Shown here one piece after another: positions 35,959 through 45,648 of a stretch of 64,000 nt of DNA. The stretch is from Spelaeicoccus albus (lineage in GTDB: Bacteria > Actinomycetota > Actinomycetes > Actinomycetales > Brevibacteriaceae): NCBI RefSeq assembly GCF_013409065.1, contig NZ_JACBZP010000001.1, forward strand, positions 434,001 through 498,000. The letters run 5' to 3'. The notes below the pieces were generated by a model. The model had not been told where the DNA came from. It did no database searches and was given only the letters and a program-made list of their open reading frames with translations. A program made the position numbers and the translations under genes. Within the stretch, counting starts at the first letter, position 1. The number at the start of each line of letters is the position of its first letter.

Positions 35959-36489
35959 TCAGTCGATTTCATGCGTGCCGACAAGGACGCCGCGACCGAT
36001 CGCGTGCGAGAACAGGTTGAACCCCAGGAACGACGGCGTGGCGTTGTCGGGAAGGTCGAGGCTCTCCACGTCGACGGCGTGCACGGCGATGTAGTAGTGG
36101 TGCGGCCCGTGTCCGGGCGGCGGGGCGGCACCGATGAACCGTTTGGCCGACGCGTCGTTGGCCAGCTGCACGGCGCCGTCCGGAAGCCCCGATCCCGCGT
36201 CGTCACCGGCTCCGGCGTCCAGCGACGTGCACGAGGCCGGAATATCGGCCACCGCCCAGTGCCAGAATCCGGCGGCGGTCGGCGCGTCGGGGTCGTAGAC
36301 GGTGACGGTGAAGCTCTTGGTCTCGGGCGGGAAGCCGCTCCAGCTCAATTGCGGCGACACGTCGCGGCCGCCGGCGCCCATGATGCCGCTGACCTGGTCG
36401 TTCCCCAACGGCTGACCGTCGTCGAGATCCGTCGACGTCAGCGCGATTTCCGGCAGCTTCGGTAAGTGCTGGTACGGGTTGTGCGTCAT
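35959..36489 (-). CDS. YbhB/YbcL family PEBP-like protein
   Basis: 176 aa from ATG 36487-36489 with AAGGAG upstream; the longer open frame overlaps the next gene and is rejected. [36 protein letters not shown], and [18 protein letters not shown] match phosphatidylethanolamine-binding-protein-like proteins. No signal peptide is present, so it is cytoplasmic. Function in bacteria is poorly known. Confidence 0.92.
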   Translation of the reverse strand: MTHNPYQHLPKLPEIALTSTDLDDGQPLGNDQVSGIMGAGGRDVSPQLSWSGFPPETKSFTVTVYDPDAPTAAGFWHWAVADIPASCTSLDAGAGDDAGSGLPDGAVQLANDASAKRFIGAAPPPGHGPHHYYIAVHAVDVESLDLPDNATPSFLGFNLFSHAIGRGVLVGTHEID

Positions 36490-36557
36490 GGCGATATCTC
36501 CTTTTGATTGGGTCAATTCCGACAATACGCGTCCTTCAGCCGTGCTGCACCGCTCCC

Positions 36558-38684
36558 TCAGCGGGGCGCGGTATCGGCGCCGGCGACGTCCACGATCCAC
36601 GCGTACTCGAAAGCGACTTCCTTCCAGCTCTCGTACCTCCCACTCACGCCGCCGTGCCCCGCGCTCATTTCGGTCTTGAGCAGGACGTCGGCGCCCACGT
36701 CTCGCAGCCTGGCCGCCCATTTGGCCGGCTCGACGTAGAGCACGCGGGTGTCGTTCAAACTGGTGGTGGCGAGGATTCGCGGATATTTTTGATCCGTCAC
36801 GTTCTCATACGGCGAGTACGACTTCATGTACTCGTAAACTTGGCGGTCGTGCAGCGGATCGCCCCATTCGTCCCATTCGATGACCGTCAGCGGCAGCGAC
36901 GGGTCGAGGATCGAGGTCAGGGCATCCACGAACGGCACGTCGGCCACGATGCCGGCGAACCGGCCCGGCGCCATATTGGCGATCGCTCCCATCAGGAGCC
37001 CGCCGGCGCTCCTCCCGAGCGCGACAAGGTTGTCGGGCGTCGTCCACCGGCGTGCGATGAGGTGATCGGCCGCAGCGATGAAATCGGTGAAAGTGTTGCG
37101 CTTGGTCAGCGTCTTTCCCTGGTCGTACCATTGGCGGCCCATCTCTCCGCCGCCGCGCACATGGGCAACGGCATAGACCACTCCCCGGTCGAGCAGCGAT
37201 AGCCGCGGCACCGAGAAGCCCGGCTCCATGCTCGCCTCATACGACCCGTACCCGTACAGCAGCAGCGGCGCCGGCTCTCCCGGGGCGACGAGATCCTTGC
37301 GGTACACGAGTGAGAGCGGCACCTCCACGCCCGGTGCGACCGACACCCATTCACGCTTTTGCGCGTATTTCCGCCAATCGTATCCACCGAGGACGGGCTG
37401 GCGTTTGAGTTCGCGCAGTTCACCCGTTGCAGGCACGTAGTCGTACACGACGCGGGGCGTCACGAACGACGTGTAGGCAAGGCGCAGGGTCGGCTGCGAC
37501 CATTCGGGATTTGCCGAAATGCCGCACGCGTACAACTCTTCGTCGAACTCGATTTCGTGCAGGCGGCCGACCGGTTCCGGGCCGTCGTGCAGCGGCATCA
37601 GGCCGATGCGGGTCAGTGCGGCACGTCGGTAGCTCACCGCCAGGAAGCTCTCGAACGCATCGACGTCCTCGAGCCGGACGCTGTCGTCGTGCGGCATCAG
37701 CACACGCGAATCGTCGCGGTTCAGCGGATCGCCGGCCGGAACGTCGACGAGTTCGAAGTTCGGGCCCGCCTGGTTGTGCACGATGAGGAACCGGTCGTCT
37801 CCGCCGATGACGGCATGCTCGACCGAGTATTCGACGCCCGGGACGGCCGGCCATACGACGCGGAATTCGCCTTCGGGATCGGAGGCATCCAATACGCGAA
37901 CCTCGGAGGTGACTTTGGACGACGTCTCGATCATCAGGTAGGTCTCGCTTCTCGTCGACCCAAAACCGGACCAGAACCGTTCGTCCGGCTGGTGGAAGAC
38001 GCAAACGTCGTCGGCCACGTCAGTGCCGACCCGGTGCCGCCAAATCCGATCGGGCCGCCAGGCGTCGTCCACCGTCGGGTAGAACACGTAACGTCCGTCG
38101 TACGTCAGCTCGGCGCCGGGGAACGTGCCGGCGATCTCATCCGGGAGGGTGCGGCCGGTGGTCAGGTCTTTGAGGCGAAGGGTGTATCGCTCGTCGCCTT
38201 CCGTATCCACCGAGTACGCCAGCAGCGCCCCGTCACCCGACAAGCTGAAGGCGCCAAGTGAGAAGAACTCGTGACCGTCGGCCAATTCGTTTGCGTCAAG
38301 CAGGCTCTGTTCCCCCGGCACGTCGGCGCCGGCCTCGAGCGTCGGCGGCGTCCAATCGTCGTGACTCGCGACCGGACACCGGGCATGGACGCCGTACTGT
38401 TTGCCCAGGGCGGTCTTCGTGTAATACCAATGCGCGCCGTAGCGTTGCGGAACCGACAGATCGGTCTCCTTGGTGCGGCTTTTGATCTCGTCGAAGATGG
38501 CCCCACGCGTTCCGGCCAAATGCTCCGTCTGTTGCCGGGCGTAGGCGTTCTCGGCTTCGAGATGAGCCCGAACTTTCGGCGATTCCTTATCGCGCAGCCA
38601 TTCGTAGTCGTCGATGAACGTGTCGCCGTGATGCTGACGGCGGCTTGGGAGCTTTTCCGCTCGAGGCGGATTCAGGGGCGTCAT
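36558..38684 (-). CDS. S9 family prolyl oligopeptidase (oligopeptidase B-like)
   Basis: 708 aa from ATG 38682-38684. The N-terminal beta-propeller begins [14 protein letters not shown]. The C-terminal hydrolase has catalytic Ser in GRSAGG (about 559), Asp in LND (about 645) and His in SAGHGG (about 677). Oligopeptidase B enzymes cut short peptides after basic residues. It is divergent from the HTH-DUF3887 gene and shares its operator region. Confidence 0.94.
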   Translation of the reverse strand: MTPLNPPRAEKLPSRRQHHGDTFIDDYEWLRDKESPKVRAHLEAENAYARQQTEHLAGTRGAIFDEIKSRTKETDLSVPQRYGAHWYYTKTALGKQYGVHARCPVASHDDWTPPTLEAGADVPGEQSLLDANELADGHEFFSLGAFSLSGDGALLAYSVDTEGDERYTLRLKDLTTGRTLPDEIAGTFPGAELTYDGRYVFYPTVDDAWRPDRIWRHRVGTDVADDVCVFHQPDERFWSGFGSTRSETYLMIETSSKVTSEVRVLDASDPEGEFRVVWPAVPGVEYSVEHAVIGGDDRFLIVHNQAGPNFELVDVPAGDPLNRDDSRVLMPHDDSVRLEDVDAFESFLAVSYRRAALTRIGLMPLHDGPEPVGRLHEIEFDEELYACGISANPEWSQPTLRLAYTSFVTPRVVYDYVPATGELRELKRQPVLGGYDWRKYAQKREWVSVAPGVEVPLSLVYRKDLVAPGEPAPLLLYGYGSYEASMEPGFSVPRLSLLDRGVVYAVAHVRGGGEMGRQWYDQGKTLTKRNTFTDFIAAADHLIARRWTTPDNLVALGRSAGGLLMGAIANMAPGRFAGIVADVPFVDALTSILDPSLPLTVIEWDEWGDPLHDRQVYEYMKSYSPYENVTDQKYPRILATTSLNDTRVLYVEPAKWAARLRDVGADVLLKTEMSAGHGGVSGRYESWKEVAFEYAWIVDVAGADTAPR

Positions 38685-38710
38685 GGTCAACACTGTACTT
38701 GTCGCCGGTC

Positions 38711-38758
38711 TGTCAAGTATTGCTTGACACAAACGGAGATGTAAACCTAGCCTTGACA
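38711..38758. promoter_or_regulatory. Divergent promoter with TGTCAAG-N5-CTTGACA operator
   Basis: TGTCAAG (38711-38717) and CTTGACA (38723-38729) form a perfect inverted repeat; CTTGACA recurs at 38752-38758. The right arm contains a TTGACA -35 box; TAGCCT (38748-38753) is the -10 box 18 bp later and ends 6 bp before the ATG at 38760, so that mRNA is leaderless. The left arm read on the other strand gives TTGACA toward the peptidase gene. A repressor bound here would block both genes. Confidence 0.75.
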
Positions 38759-38759
38759 C

Positions 38760-39401
38760 ATGACGGCACGGAACGCAAACTCTTCCGATCCGAGCGCTCC
38801 CCTGGCCGAATCGGCCGCGCAGCTGACGGCCTCGGTGGAGTCGCTTCATAGTGTTCTGGCTGCGGACGCCGATGGGCTGGCCGCAGTTCGCGCAGCGCTT
38901 GCGACGCGCCGGGCCGCGGATGCCGTTGTTCCGGCGGCCGTCGAAACGGCGCGTGCCCGCGGCCGCACCTGGCAGGAGATCGGAGACATTCTCGGCATCA
39001 GCCGCCAGGCCGCATTTCAACGGTTCGGCCATCCGGTCGATCCCAGGACAGGAGGACCCATGAACAAGACGCCGCTCCCCGACGCGGTCCACCGTGCCGC
39101 CGAAGCCTTCGAGTGGATGCAGGCCGGACGATGGCACGACGTCTACGCATCGTTCGACGAGACCATGCAAGGCAAACTCCCCGAAGAACAGCTCGGAAGC
39201 GTGTGGGCGCAAGTCGTCGCCACGGTCGGCGACTTCGGCGCAGCGGGCACGCCGGCCGCGCGTCGAGCGGCCGACTACACGGTCGTCGACGTACCGCTGA
39301 GTTTCGAAGCCGCCGAAATGGTCGGCCGCGTCACCTATGACGATGCCGGCAAGATCGCCGGCTTTTTCGTGCTGACCCCCGAACAAGCAAAGAGTTTCTG
39401 A
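38760..39401 (+). CDS. HTH and DUF3887 domain protein
   Basis: 213 aa. Residues about 60-90 (ARARGRTWQEIGDILGISRQ, AAFQRFG) form a helix-turn-helix of the type seen in small actinobacterial regulators; residues 105-213 resemble DUF3887, a small secreted-type fold here kept in the cytoplasm. It starts directly at the predicted transcription start. Likely binds the inverted repeat in its promoter and so regulates itself, the CPBP protease gene and perhaps the peptidase. Confidence 0.85.
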   Translation: MTARNANSSDPSAPLAESAAQLTASVESLHSVLAADADGLAAVRAALATRRAADAVVPAAVETARARGRTWQEIGDILGISRQAAFQRFGHPVDPRTGGPMNKTPLPDAVHRAAEAFEWMQAGRWHDVYASFDETMQGKLPEEQLGSVWAQVVATVGDFGAAGTPAARRAADYTVVDVPLSFEAAEMVGRVTYDDAGKIAGFFVLTPEQAKSF

Positions 39402-39423
39402 GATACGTGAGGAGTAGCCGATC

Positions 39424-40458
39424 ATGAATTCTCAGTACACGGCCGTCCCGCCGCCCTCCGAACCGACGGAATCCGCCGAGCCGGAAGTCTTCCCGGCCCG
39501 GGTGCCGTGGGGATCCGTCGTCGCGTTCTTCGTGATCGCGTGCGGACTGGCCTGGCTGGCCGCGTTGCCGTTGTGGCTGCGCGGGCACGGGATGGCGGAT
39601 CCGCTTTTGCGGCTCTTTGCCGCGATCATGATGTATACGCCGGCGATTGCCGCGTTGATTGTGGTGTTCTTCGTCCAACGGCCGCGGCCGACGCGAATCG
39701 GCGAGTATTTGGGCCTGTGGCCGTTGCGGCCGGCGAAACGGACCATTTGGCTGGCGGTCATCGCGATCTTCGGCATGAGCGCGATCATAGTGGCGGGTGT
39801 GTTCCTGGCCGCCGCCTTCGGACAGATCAAGCTGGATCTTATCCATTTCTCGGGCTTCAGGCAGTCGATAGCGGCAGCTTTGAACGCTACGCCGGGGGCC
39901 GAGCATTCGACCGGAGGACCGGCCCTACCGGTCGGCGTGATCGTCACCGTCCAGATCATTGCGATTCCCTTTGCGGCAATCATTCCCAACGCGCTGCTCA
40001 CCATTGGCGAAGAATTAGGTTGGCGCGGCTGGCTGCTCCCCACCTTGCGGCCGCTCGGCACCTGGCCTGCTCTCCTCGTCACCGGAGCGATCTGGGGATT
40101 CTGGCACACACCGCTCATCCTGCTGGGGTACAACTTCGGCCTGACCAATTGGTACGGCGTGTTGTTGATGATCGCCGCGTCCATGATTCTCGGCATTCTG
40201 ATCGGATGGTTGCGGTTGCGGACGGCATCCGTCTGGCCGTGCGTCTTTGCTCATGGCGCGGCGAACGCCGCCGGTGGGTTCGCCGGCCTTGTCGTGGCGG
40301 CCGGCGATCATCCGAGCCCGATAGCGGCCGGACCGCTCGGGTGGATCACGTGGATAGTGATGGCGGTCGTCATCGGCATCCTCTTGGTCACCGGTCAGTT
40401 CACGAAACAGCCGCGGCTACGGCGAAGGTCCACACCGGCAAACGTCATCGAGTTCTGA
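39424..40458 (+). CDS. CPBP family intramembrane metalloprotease
   Basis: 344 aa with about eight membrane segments. The Abi/CAAX motifs are present: GEELGWRGWLLPTL (EExxxR), FWHTPLILLGY, and FAHGAANAAGG. Members process membrane-bound substrates or confer self-immunity to bacteriocins. Located 22 bp after the HTH-DUF3887 gene with GGAG upstream; the two form one operon. Confidence 0.92.
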   Translation: MNSQYTAVPPPSEPTESAEPEVFPARVPWGSVVAFFVIACGLAWLAALPLWLRGHGMADPLLRLFAAIMMYTPAIAALIVVFFVQRPRPTRIGEYLGLWPLRPAKRTIWLAVIAIFGMSAIIVAGVFLAAAFGQIKLDLIHFSGFRQSIAAALNATPGAEHSTGGPALPVGVIVTVQIIAIPFAAIIPNALLTIGEELGWRGWLLPTLRPLGTWPALLVTGAIWGFWHTPLILLGYNFGLTNWYGVLLMIAASMILGILIGWLRLRTASVWPCVFAHGAANAAGGFAGLVVAAGDHPSPIAAGPLGWITWIVMAVVIGILLVTGQFTKQPRLRRRSTPANVIEF

Positions 40459-40564
40459 CCCGCGCAGGACATGTGGTCCGGCCGCGGGGCCGTTTGTCAG
40501 CCGCGGTGTTGTTGAGAGGACCCCGCCGCGAGCAAACTACCCCGCAACCCCCGCCACCGGCGCG

Positions 40565-41197
40565 CTAACCGATCCGCGCTTCGAGACCGGCCTTCACGCC
40601 GTCCCATTCGGACGCCAGGATCGAGAACACCACCGTGTCGCGGAAGCTGCCGTCGGCGCGGCGTGTATGCCGACGCAAGACACCCTCTTTGGTCGCGCCG
40701 AGTTTCGCGATGGCCGCTTGCGAGCGCGGGTTGATGTTGTCGGTTTGAATCTTCACGCGACCGAAACCGTGGTCAAAGGCGTAGCCAAGCAGCAGCAACT
40801 TGGCCGCGGGATTGACGGCGGTGCTCCACCAGGGCGGGCCGTACGCCGTCCAGCCCAAATGGATACGCTCGTTGACCGGGTCGATATCGCCGAGCGATGA
40901 GGTGCCGACGACTGTTCCGGCGGTGCCCAGCCGGGAATCCGCGGCGAGCCGAGCTACGAAGACGAGCCTTGTCCCGACGGCGTTTGCCGCGACGCCCGGC
41001 TCGACGAGCAGGGCCGACATCTCCGCCGCGTCGCGTGGCCGGCCGGCAGGGCCGCCGCCGTATCCGGCAGCCCACACGCCGGCGTCGTCCAAACACTCGA
41101 AGAGTTCCGGAGCATCGCCCGACACCATCGGGTCCAGCCGGACGACGGGGCCCGGCAGCGACGACGGGGCCGGGTTCCGCAAGCTCCGCTCAACCAT
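40565..41197 (-). CDS. GNAT family N-acetyltransferase (RimJ/RimL-like)
   Basis: 210 aa. RLDPMVSGDAPELFECLDD near the start, HLGWTAYGPPWWSTAVNPAA as the motif A region, and KIQTDNINPRSQAAIAKLGA followed by KEGVLRRHTRRADG fit the RimJ/RimL-like subgroup. It lies 18 bp downstream of purA on the same strand. Acceptor is unknown. Confidence 0.9.
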   Translation of the reverse strand: MVERSLRNPAPSSLPGPVVRLDPMVSGDAPELFECLDDAGVWAAGYGGGPAGRPRDAAEMSALLVEPGVAANAVGTRLVFVARLAADSRLGTAGTVVGTSSLGDIDPVNERIHLGWTAYGPPWWSTAVNPAAKLLLLGYAFDHGFGRVKIQTDNINPRSQAAIAKLGATKEGVLRRHTRRADGSFRDTVVFSILASEWDGVKAGLEARIG

Positions 41198-41215
41198 CGA
41201 CGGTCTCCACTTCGT

Positions 41216-42502
41216 TCATCCGATCAGATCGTGGCGGACGATCGTCTGGTCACGATCCGGGCCGACCCCGATGGCCGACATGCGCGTGCCGGAGAGCTCT
41301 TCGAGTGCCAGCACGTAATCCTGCGCGGCAGCCGGAAGATCGTCGAACTTCTTTGCTCCGCTGATGTCTTCGGTCCACCCGGTGAAATGCTCGTAGACCG
41401 GTACCGCGTGGTGAAAATCGGTCTGCGAGGTCGGCAGCTCGTGGTGCCGGACGCCGTCCACGTCGTACCCGACGCATACGGGGATCCGCTCGATCCCCGT
41501 CAGTACGTCGAGTTTGGTCAAGAAGAAGTCGGTGAAGCCGTTCACGCGCGCGGCATATCGGGCCAGTACCGCGTCGTACCAGCCGCAACGGCGGACCCGT
41601 CCGGTGTTGACGCCGAACTCGCCGCCTTGCTTTTGCAGGTACTCGCCCCACTCGTCGAACAGCTCGGTCGGGAACGGGCCGGCACCCACGCGGGTGGTGT
41701 ACGCCTTGACGATTCCGACGACGCGGTCAATGCGCGTAGGGCCCACGCCGGAGCCGACGCAGGACCCGCCCGCCGACGGGTTGCTGGACGTGACGAACGG
41801 GTAGGTGCCGTGGTCGACGTCCAGCATGGTGGCCTGGCCGCCTTCCATCAGCACGACTTTTCCCTCGTCGAGCGCCTTGTTCAGCACCAGCGCCGTATCG
41901 GCGATCATCGGGCGCAGCCGCTCGGCGTGCGAGAGGAAGTAATCGACGACCTCATCGATCCCGATGGCGCGTCGGTTGTAGACCTTGACGAGCAGTTCGT
42001 TCTTTTGATTGAGGGCGCCCTCGACCTTTTGCCGCAGGATCGACTCGTCGAAGACGTCTTGCGCGCGAATGCCCAGGCGGGCCACCTTGTCCGCGTACGT
42101 GGGCCCGATCCCCCGGCCGGTGGTGCCGATAGCTCTCTTGCCGAGAAACCGTTCGGTGACCTTGTCGAGCACCTGATGGTAGGGCGCGACAAGGTGTGCG
42201 TTCGCCGAAACCAGCAGCCGGGACGTGTCGGCGCCGCGCCGATCGAGCCCGTCGATCTCTTCGAACAGGGCCTCGAGATTGACGACGACGCCGTTACCGA
42301 TCACGGGGACGGAATTGGGGCTGAGAATACCGGCCGGCAAGAGCTTCAGCTCGTACTTCTCGCCGCCCACAACCACAGTGTGTCCGGCGTTGTTGCCGCC
42401 GTTGGGCTTGACCACGTAGTCGACGCGGCCGCCCAGCAGGTCGGTTGCCTTGCCCTTTCCCTCGTCACCCCATTGCGCGCCCACAAGCACGATGGCTGGC
42501 AT
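41216..42502 (-). CDS. purA: Adenylosuccinate synthetase
   Basis: 428 aa, start ATG 42500-42502 with GAGGTG. First step from IMP to AMP using GTP and aspartate. [18 protein letters not shown] (P-loop), [54 protein letters not shown] and [13 protein letters not shown] are diagnostic. Confidence 0.98.
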   Translation of the reverse strand: MPAIVLVGAQWGDEGKGKATDLLGGRVDYVVKPNGGNNAGHTVVVGGEKYELKLLPAGILSPNSVPVIGNGVVVNLEALFEEIDGLDRRGADTSRLLVSANAHLVAPYHQVLDKVTERFLGKRAIGTTGRGIGPTYADKVARLGIRAQDVFDESILRQKVEGALNQKNELLVKVYNRRAIGIDEVVDYFLSHAERLRPMIADTALVLNKALDEGKVVLMEGGQATMLDVDHGTYPFVTSSNPSAGGSCVGSGVGPTRIDRVVGIVKAYTTRVGAGPFPTELFDEWGEYLQKQGGEFGVNTGRVRRCGWYDAVLARYAARVNGFTDFFLTKLDVLTGIERIPVCVGYDVDGVRHHELPTSQTDFHHAVPVYEHFTGWTEDISGAKKFDDLPAAAQDYVLALEELSGTRMSAIGVGPDRDQTIVRHDLIG

Positions 42503-42569
42503 TGGTTCACCTCATCCAGGTTCGAATCGGCCGGTGCACGGACGCCGCGCCGTCCGCCGAAATGACGAC

Positions 42570-42603
42570 GCCCCCGCGATTGCGCACGCGCAAAAGCAGG
42601 GGC
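42570..42603. terminator. Hairpin between DUF3151 gene and purA
   Basis: GCCCCCGC (42570-42577) pairs with GCAGGGGC (42596-42603) with one mismatch, and TTGCGC/GCGCAA form a perfect inner stem. No T run is present. It may end the DUF3151 transcript. Confidence 0.4.
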
Positions 42604-42691
42604 CCTTGCGCGCTAACTCTACTTGAGATGGCCGTCACGCGCATATGTCGGCAACGAAGGGGAGCCTGCGCTCGGGCGACCTGCCGGCCGG

Positions 42692-43138
42692 CTACCCCTG
42701 GTCCAACGCCCGGACGGCGTCCGGATCCGATTCGCGCAGGAACTTGTCGACCCGCGCAGCCTCTTCCCCCTCGCCGATGGCCGAGGCGGCCCGACCGAGC
42801 GCGAAAAGAGCACGGAGAAATCCGCGGTTGAGCTTGTGGCTCCACGGGATCGGGCCGGCGCCGCGCCATCCGGCCGCCCGCAACGCGTCGAGCCCGCGGT
42901 GATAGCCGACCCGGGCGTAGGCATAACTATCGACTTGCCGCCCCTCGTCATAGGCTTCATCTGCCAGCACCGCCCACGCAAGGCAGGACGCCGGGTACTT
43001 GGCGGCCAGATCGAGTGCCTCTTCGCCCGCTTCGAGTTCACGGACGACGTCGGCGTCCGGATGGTCGTCGGGCAAGTACGTCGGCTGCGGACCGGGAGCG
43101 CCGGCCGGCGGGGTGCTCAAAAGGTTGTGTCCACTCAT
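42692..43138 (-). CDS. DUF3151 family protein
   Basis: 148 aa from ATG 43136-43138. GEEALDLAAKYPASCLAWAV, YAYARVGYHRGLDALRAAGW and PWSHKLNRGFLRALFALGRA match this actinobacterial family, which commonly lies next to purA. TPR-like helical character; function unknown. Confidence 0.88.
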   Translation of the reverse strand: MSGHNLLSTPPAGAPGPQPTYLPDDHPDADVVRELEAGEEALDLAAKYPASCLAWAVLADEAYDEGRQVDSYAYARVGYHRGLDALRAAGWRGAGPIPWSHKLNRGFLRALFALGRAASAIGEGEEAARVDKFLRESDPDAVRALDQG

Positions 43139-43219
43139 ACGGTCGAGTCTAGGCGGCGGTCCGCCCCGGACGACGGGCCGCAAGGGAATTGGCAGCGCAG
43201 CTGCCGCGTTAGCCGCGAT

Positions 43220-44152
43220 ATGAAGGTCATCGGAGTAACGGAATTCGGCGGTCCGGACGTTCTTGGCGTGCACGAGGTCGAGGAGCCGCATCCCGGCCCC
43301 GGGGAAGCGCGCATCGCTGTCAGATGTGCCGCCGTCAGCCCTACCGACACCGGCGTGCGAGCCGGCGGACGCGATCCCGCAGATGCGACGCCGCCGTACG
43401 TTCCGGGCATGGATGCGGCCGGCGTGATCGACGAGGTCGGCGCGGACAGCCCGTGGCAGGTCGGCGACGAGGTCATGGCGATGGCCTTGCCCTTGCGCGA
43501 GCACGGCGGGGCGTACGCGGAAAAACTCGTCGGAGCATCCGATTCGATGGCGCGCATACCGGCCAATACGGATTTCGCCGCCGCATCGACCCTGCCCATG
43601 AACGGTCTCACCGCCGTGCAGATCCTCGAGTTCGTCGACCTCGAGCCCGGGCAGACGCTCGCGGTCACCGGCGCGGCAGGCACGCTCGGCGGGTACCTGA
43701 TCCAGCTTGCCCGGCATGCCGGGCTGCGCGTGATTGCGGACGCCGCACCGGCCGACCGTTCGCTCATCGAATCTCTGGGGGCCGACGTGATAGTCGACCG
43801 CGGCGACGACGTGTCGGACCGCATCCGCGAGGCAACCGACGGCTCGGGGGCCGACGCCGTCGTCGACGCTGCGGTCATGAACGAGAAGGCCGTGCCGGCA
43901 GTGCGCGACGGCGGGACGTTCGTCTCCGTCCGATATTGGAAGGGCGAGCCGACGCGCGGCATCACGTTCCACAGCGCCAGCGTTTTCGAGGAATACCACT
44001 CGGGCGCAAAGCTCGACCGGCTCCGCCAACTCACCGAGGACGGCGTGTTGACTCTTCGCGTTGCCGGCACCTTTCCGGCGGCGCAGGCCGCCGACGTGCA
44101 CCGGCAGCTCGAAGCCGGCGGCGTCCGCGGGCGCCTCGTGCTCACGTTCTAG
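43220..44152 (+). CDS. NADP-dependent oxidoreductase (quinone oxidoreductase-like)
   Basis: 310 aa from ATG 43220. Medium-chain fold without zinc: VIGVTEFGGPDVLGVHEVEE, PYVPGMDAAGVIDEVGAD, NADP-loop in AVTGAAGTLGGYLIQLARHA, and GADVIVDRGDDVSD. Zinc-binding Cys are absent, as in the zeta-crystallin/QOR group. Divergent from DUF3151; substrate unknown. Confidence 0.92.
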   Translation: MKVIGVTEFGGPDVLGVHEVEEPHPGPGEARIAVRCAAVSPTDTGVRAGGRDPADATPPYVPGMDAAGVIDEVGADSPWQVGDEVMAMALPLREHGGAYAEKLVGASDSMARIPANTDFAAASTLPMNGLTAVQILEFVDLEPGQTLAVTGAAGTLGGYLIQLARHAGLRVIADAAPADRSLIESLGADVIVDRGDDVSDRIREATDGSGADAVVDAAVMNEKAVPAVRDGGTFVSVRYWKGEPTRGITFHSASVFEEYHSGAKLDRLRQLTEDGVLTLRVAGTFPAAQAADVHRQLEAGGVRGRLVLTF

Positions 44153-44182
44153 CCTCGGCGGCCGCGTTCGCCGGTCGGCGGA

Positions 44183-45514
44183 CTACCGCAGGTTCGCCCG
44201 GCTTTGGCCGTCTTGGACGATGCCGAGCGAGACGCCTTTGCGATCCTTGACGAAGAACGCCGCAACCAGGCCGACGGCGGTGATGACGGCAAGGTAGATA
44301 CCTACCGGATAGACGCTGCCGGTGCGCGATTGCAGCAGTTGCGCGATAGTCGGCGCGAACGCCCCGCCCAGCACTGCGCCTATCGCATACGAGATGGCCG
44401 CACCGGAGTAGCGCACGTTTGCCGGGTACATCTCGGCGTACAAGGCCGATTGGGGGCCGTAGGTGAATCCGAGCCCGACCGTGAAGAGGATCAACGCAAG
44501 GATGATCAGGCCGATGTCGCCGGTGTTGATCAAGGCAAAGAACGGGAACATCCACACCAGCTGCACGATGAACCCGATCTTGTAGATCCGGATCCGCCCG
44601 TATTTGTCCGATAACCAGCCGCCCAGCAACGTCGTGACGAGCCACGCGACCGCCGAGACCATGACGCCGATGAGGATCGGCGTTTGCGCGACGCCAACGA
44701 CCTTGACGGCGTACGACTGCACGTATCCGCCCGTCGTCATATAGCCGACCGCGTTGTTGGCGGCAAACAGAAGCGCGCCAAGGACGACGAGCAGCCAGTG
44801 ATTTTTGAACAACGGCACAAGCGGCACCGAGGCTCGTTCCTTTTGCTTGCGCACCTCGTCGAAAACGGGACTTTCCGAGACCCGGCTGCGGATGACTATG
44901 CCGACGACTATGAGCACTATGGACAGCAGGAACGGCACCCGCCAGCCCCAGGCGAGAAATTGCTCGGGAGTCGTCAGCGCCGTCACCGCGGCCAGCACGC
45001 CATTGGCCAGAAGTAGGCCGATCGGGACGCCGATCTGCGGGAATGCGCCGAACAGGCCCCGTTTGGAGCGCGGCGCGTGTTCGACGGCGAGCAGTGCGGC
45101 GCCGCCCCATTCGCCGCCCGCCGAGAGGCCCTGCACGATACGCAGCACCGACAGGATGATGGGAGCGGAAATCCCGATGGTTCCGGCCGACGGCACAAAC
45201 CCGATCAACACCGTCGAGCCGCCCATCAGCAAGAGCGTCAGGATGAGCATGGCCCGCCGGCCGATCTTGTCGCCCAGATGGCCTGCCAGAATGGCGCCGA
45301 TCGGCCGGAACAAGAAACTGATGCCGATTGTCGCAAACGACACGATGAGCGCGTCTTTGCCGATCGCCGCAAAGAATTGGCTGGAGAACACCAAGCCGGC
45401 GCATACCGCGTAAATGAAGTAGTCGTACCACTCGATGGTGGTGCCGACCATTGTGGCAAGGATGACGCGGCGGCTTTCGCGGCCGATGACAGTTGATTCG
45501 GCTGCTGTGGACAT
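44183..45514 (-). CDS. MFS transporter, metabolite:H+ symporter (MHS) family
   Basis: 443 aa from ATG 45512-45514 with GAGGGA. Twelve membrane segments. ATMVGTTIEWYDYFIYAVCA at the N-terminus and GHLGDKIGRRAMLILTLLLM are typical of the ProP/ShiA/KgtP group. SAGGEWGGAALLAVEHAPR follows segment 4. The substrate could be an organic acid or osmolyte; context does not decide. The 70 bp upstream are AT-rich and include TGATATCA. Confidence 0.92.
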   Translation of the reverse strand: MSTAAESTVIGRESRRVILATMVGTTIEWYDYFIYAVCAGLVFSSQFFAAIGKDALIVSFATIGISFLFRPIGAILAGHLGDKIGRRAMLILTLLLMGGSTVLIGFVPSAGTIGISAPIILSVLRIVQGLSAGGEWGGAALLAVEHAPRSKRGLFGAFPQIGVPIGLLLANGVLAAVTALTTPEQFLAWGWRVPFLLSIVLIVVGIVIRSRVSESPVFDEVRKQKERASVPLVPLFKNHWLLVVLGALLFAANNAVGYMTTGGYVQSYAVKVVGVAQTPILIGVMVSAVAWLVTTLLGGWLSDKYGRIRIYKIGFIVQLVWMFPFFALINTGDIGLIILALILFTVGLGFTYGPQSALYAEMYPANVRYSGAAISYAIGAVLGGAFAPTIAQLLQSRTGSVYPVGIYLAVITAVGLVAAFFVKDRKGVSLGIVQDGQSRANLR

Positions 45515-45648
45515 GAACGACTCCCTCGTCGATAGCGGCACCGACCAGCGCCGCATAGAACAAAATCGTATATGTTTTGATATCACATCCTGGCAGCAGC
45601 GTCGAGGGTAATGGCCTCCGCCCGGACTGGGTTCCGGCGGCGGAACGC

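Noticed and set aside
36490-36720. N-terminal extension of the PEBP-like protein
   Set aside because: It is Arg-rich shadow coding of the peptidase gene's 3' end; AAGGAG before ATG 36489 fixes the true start.
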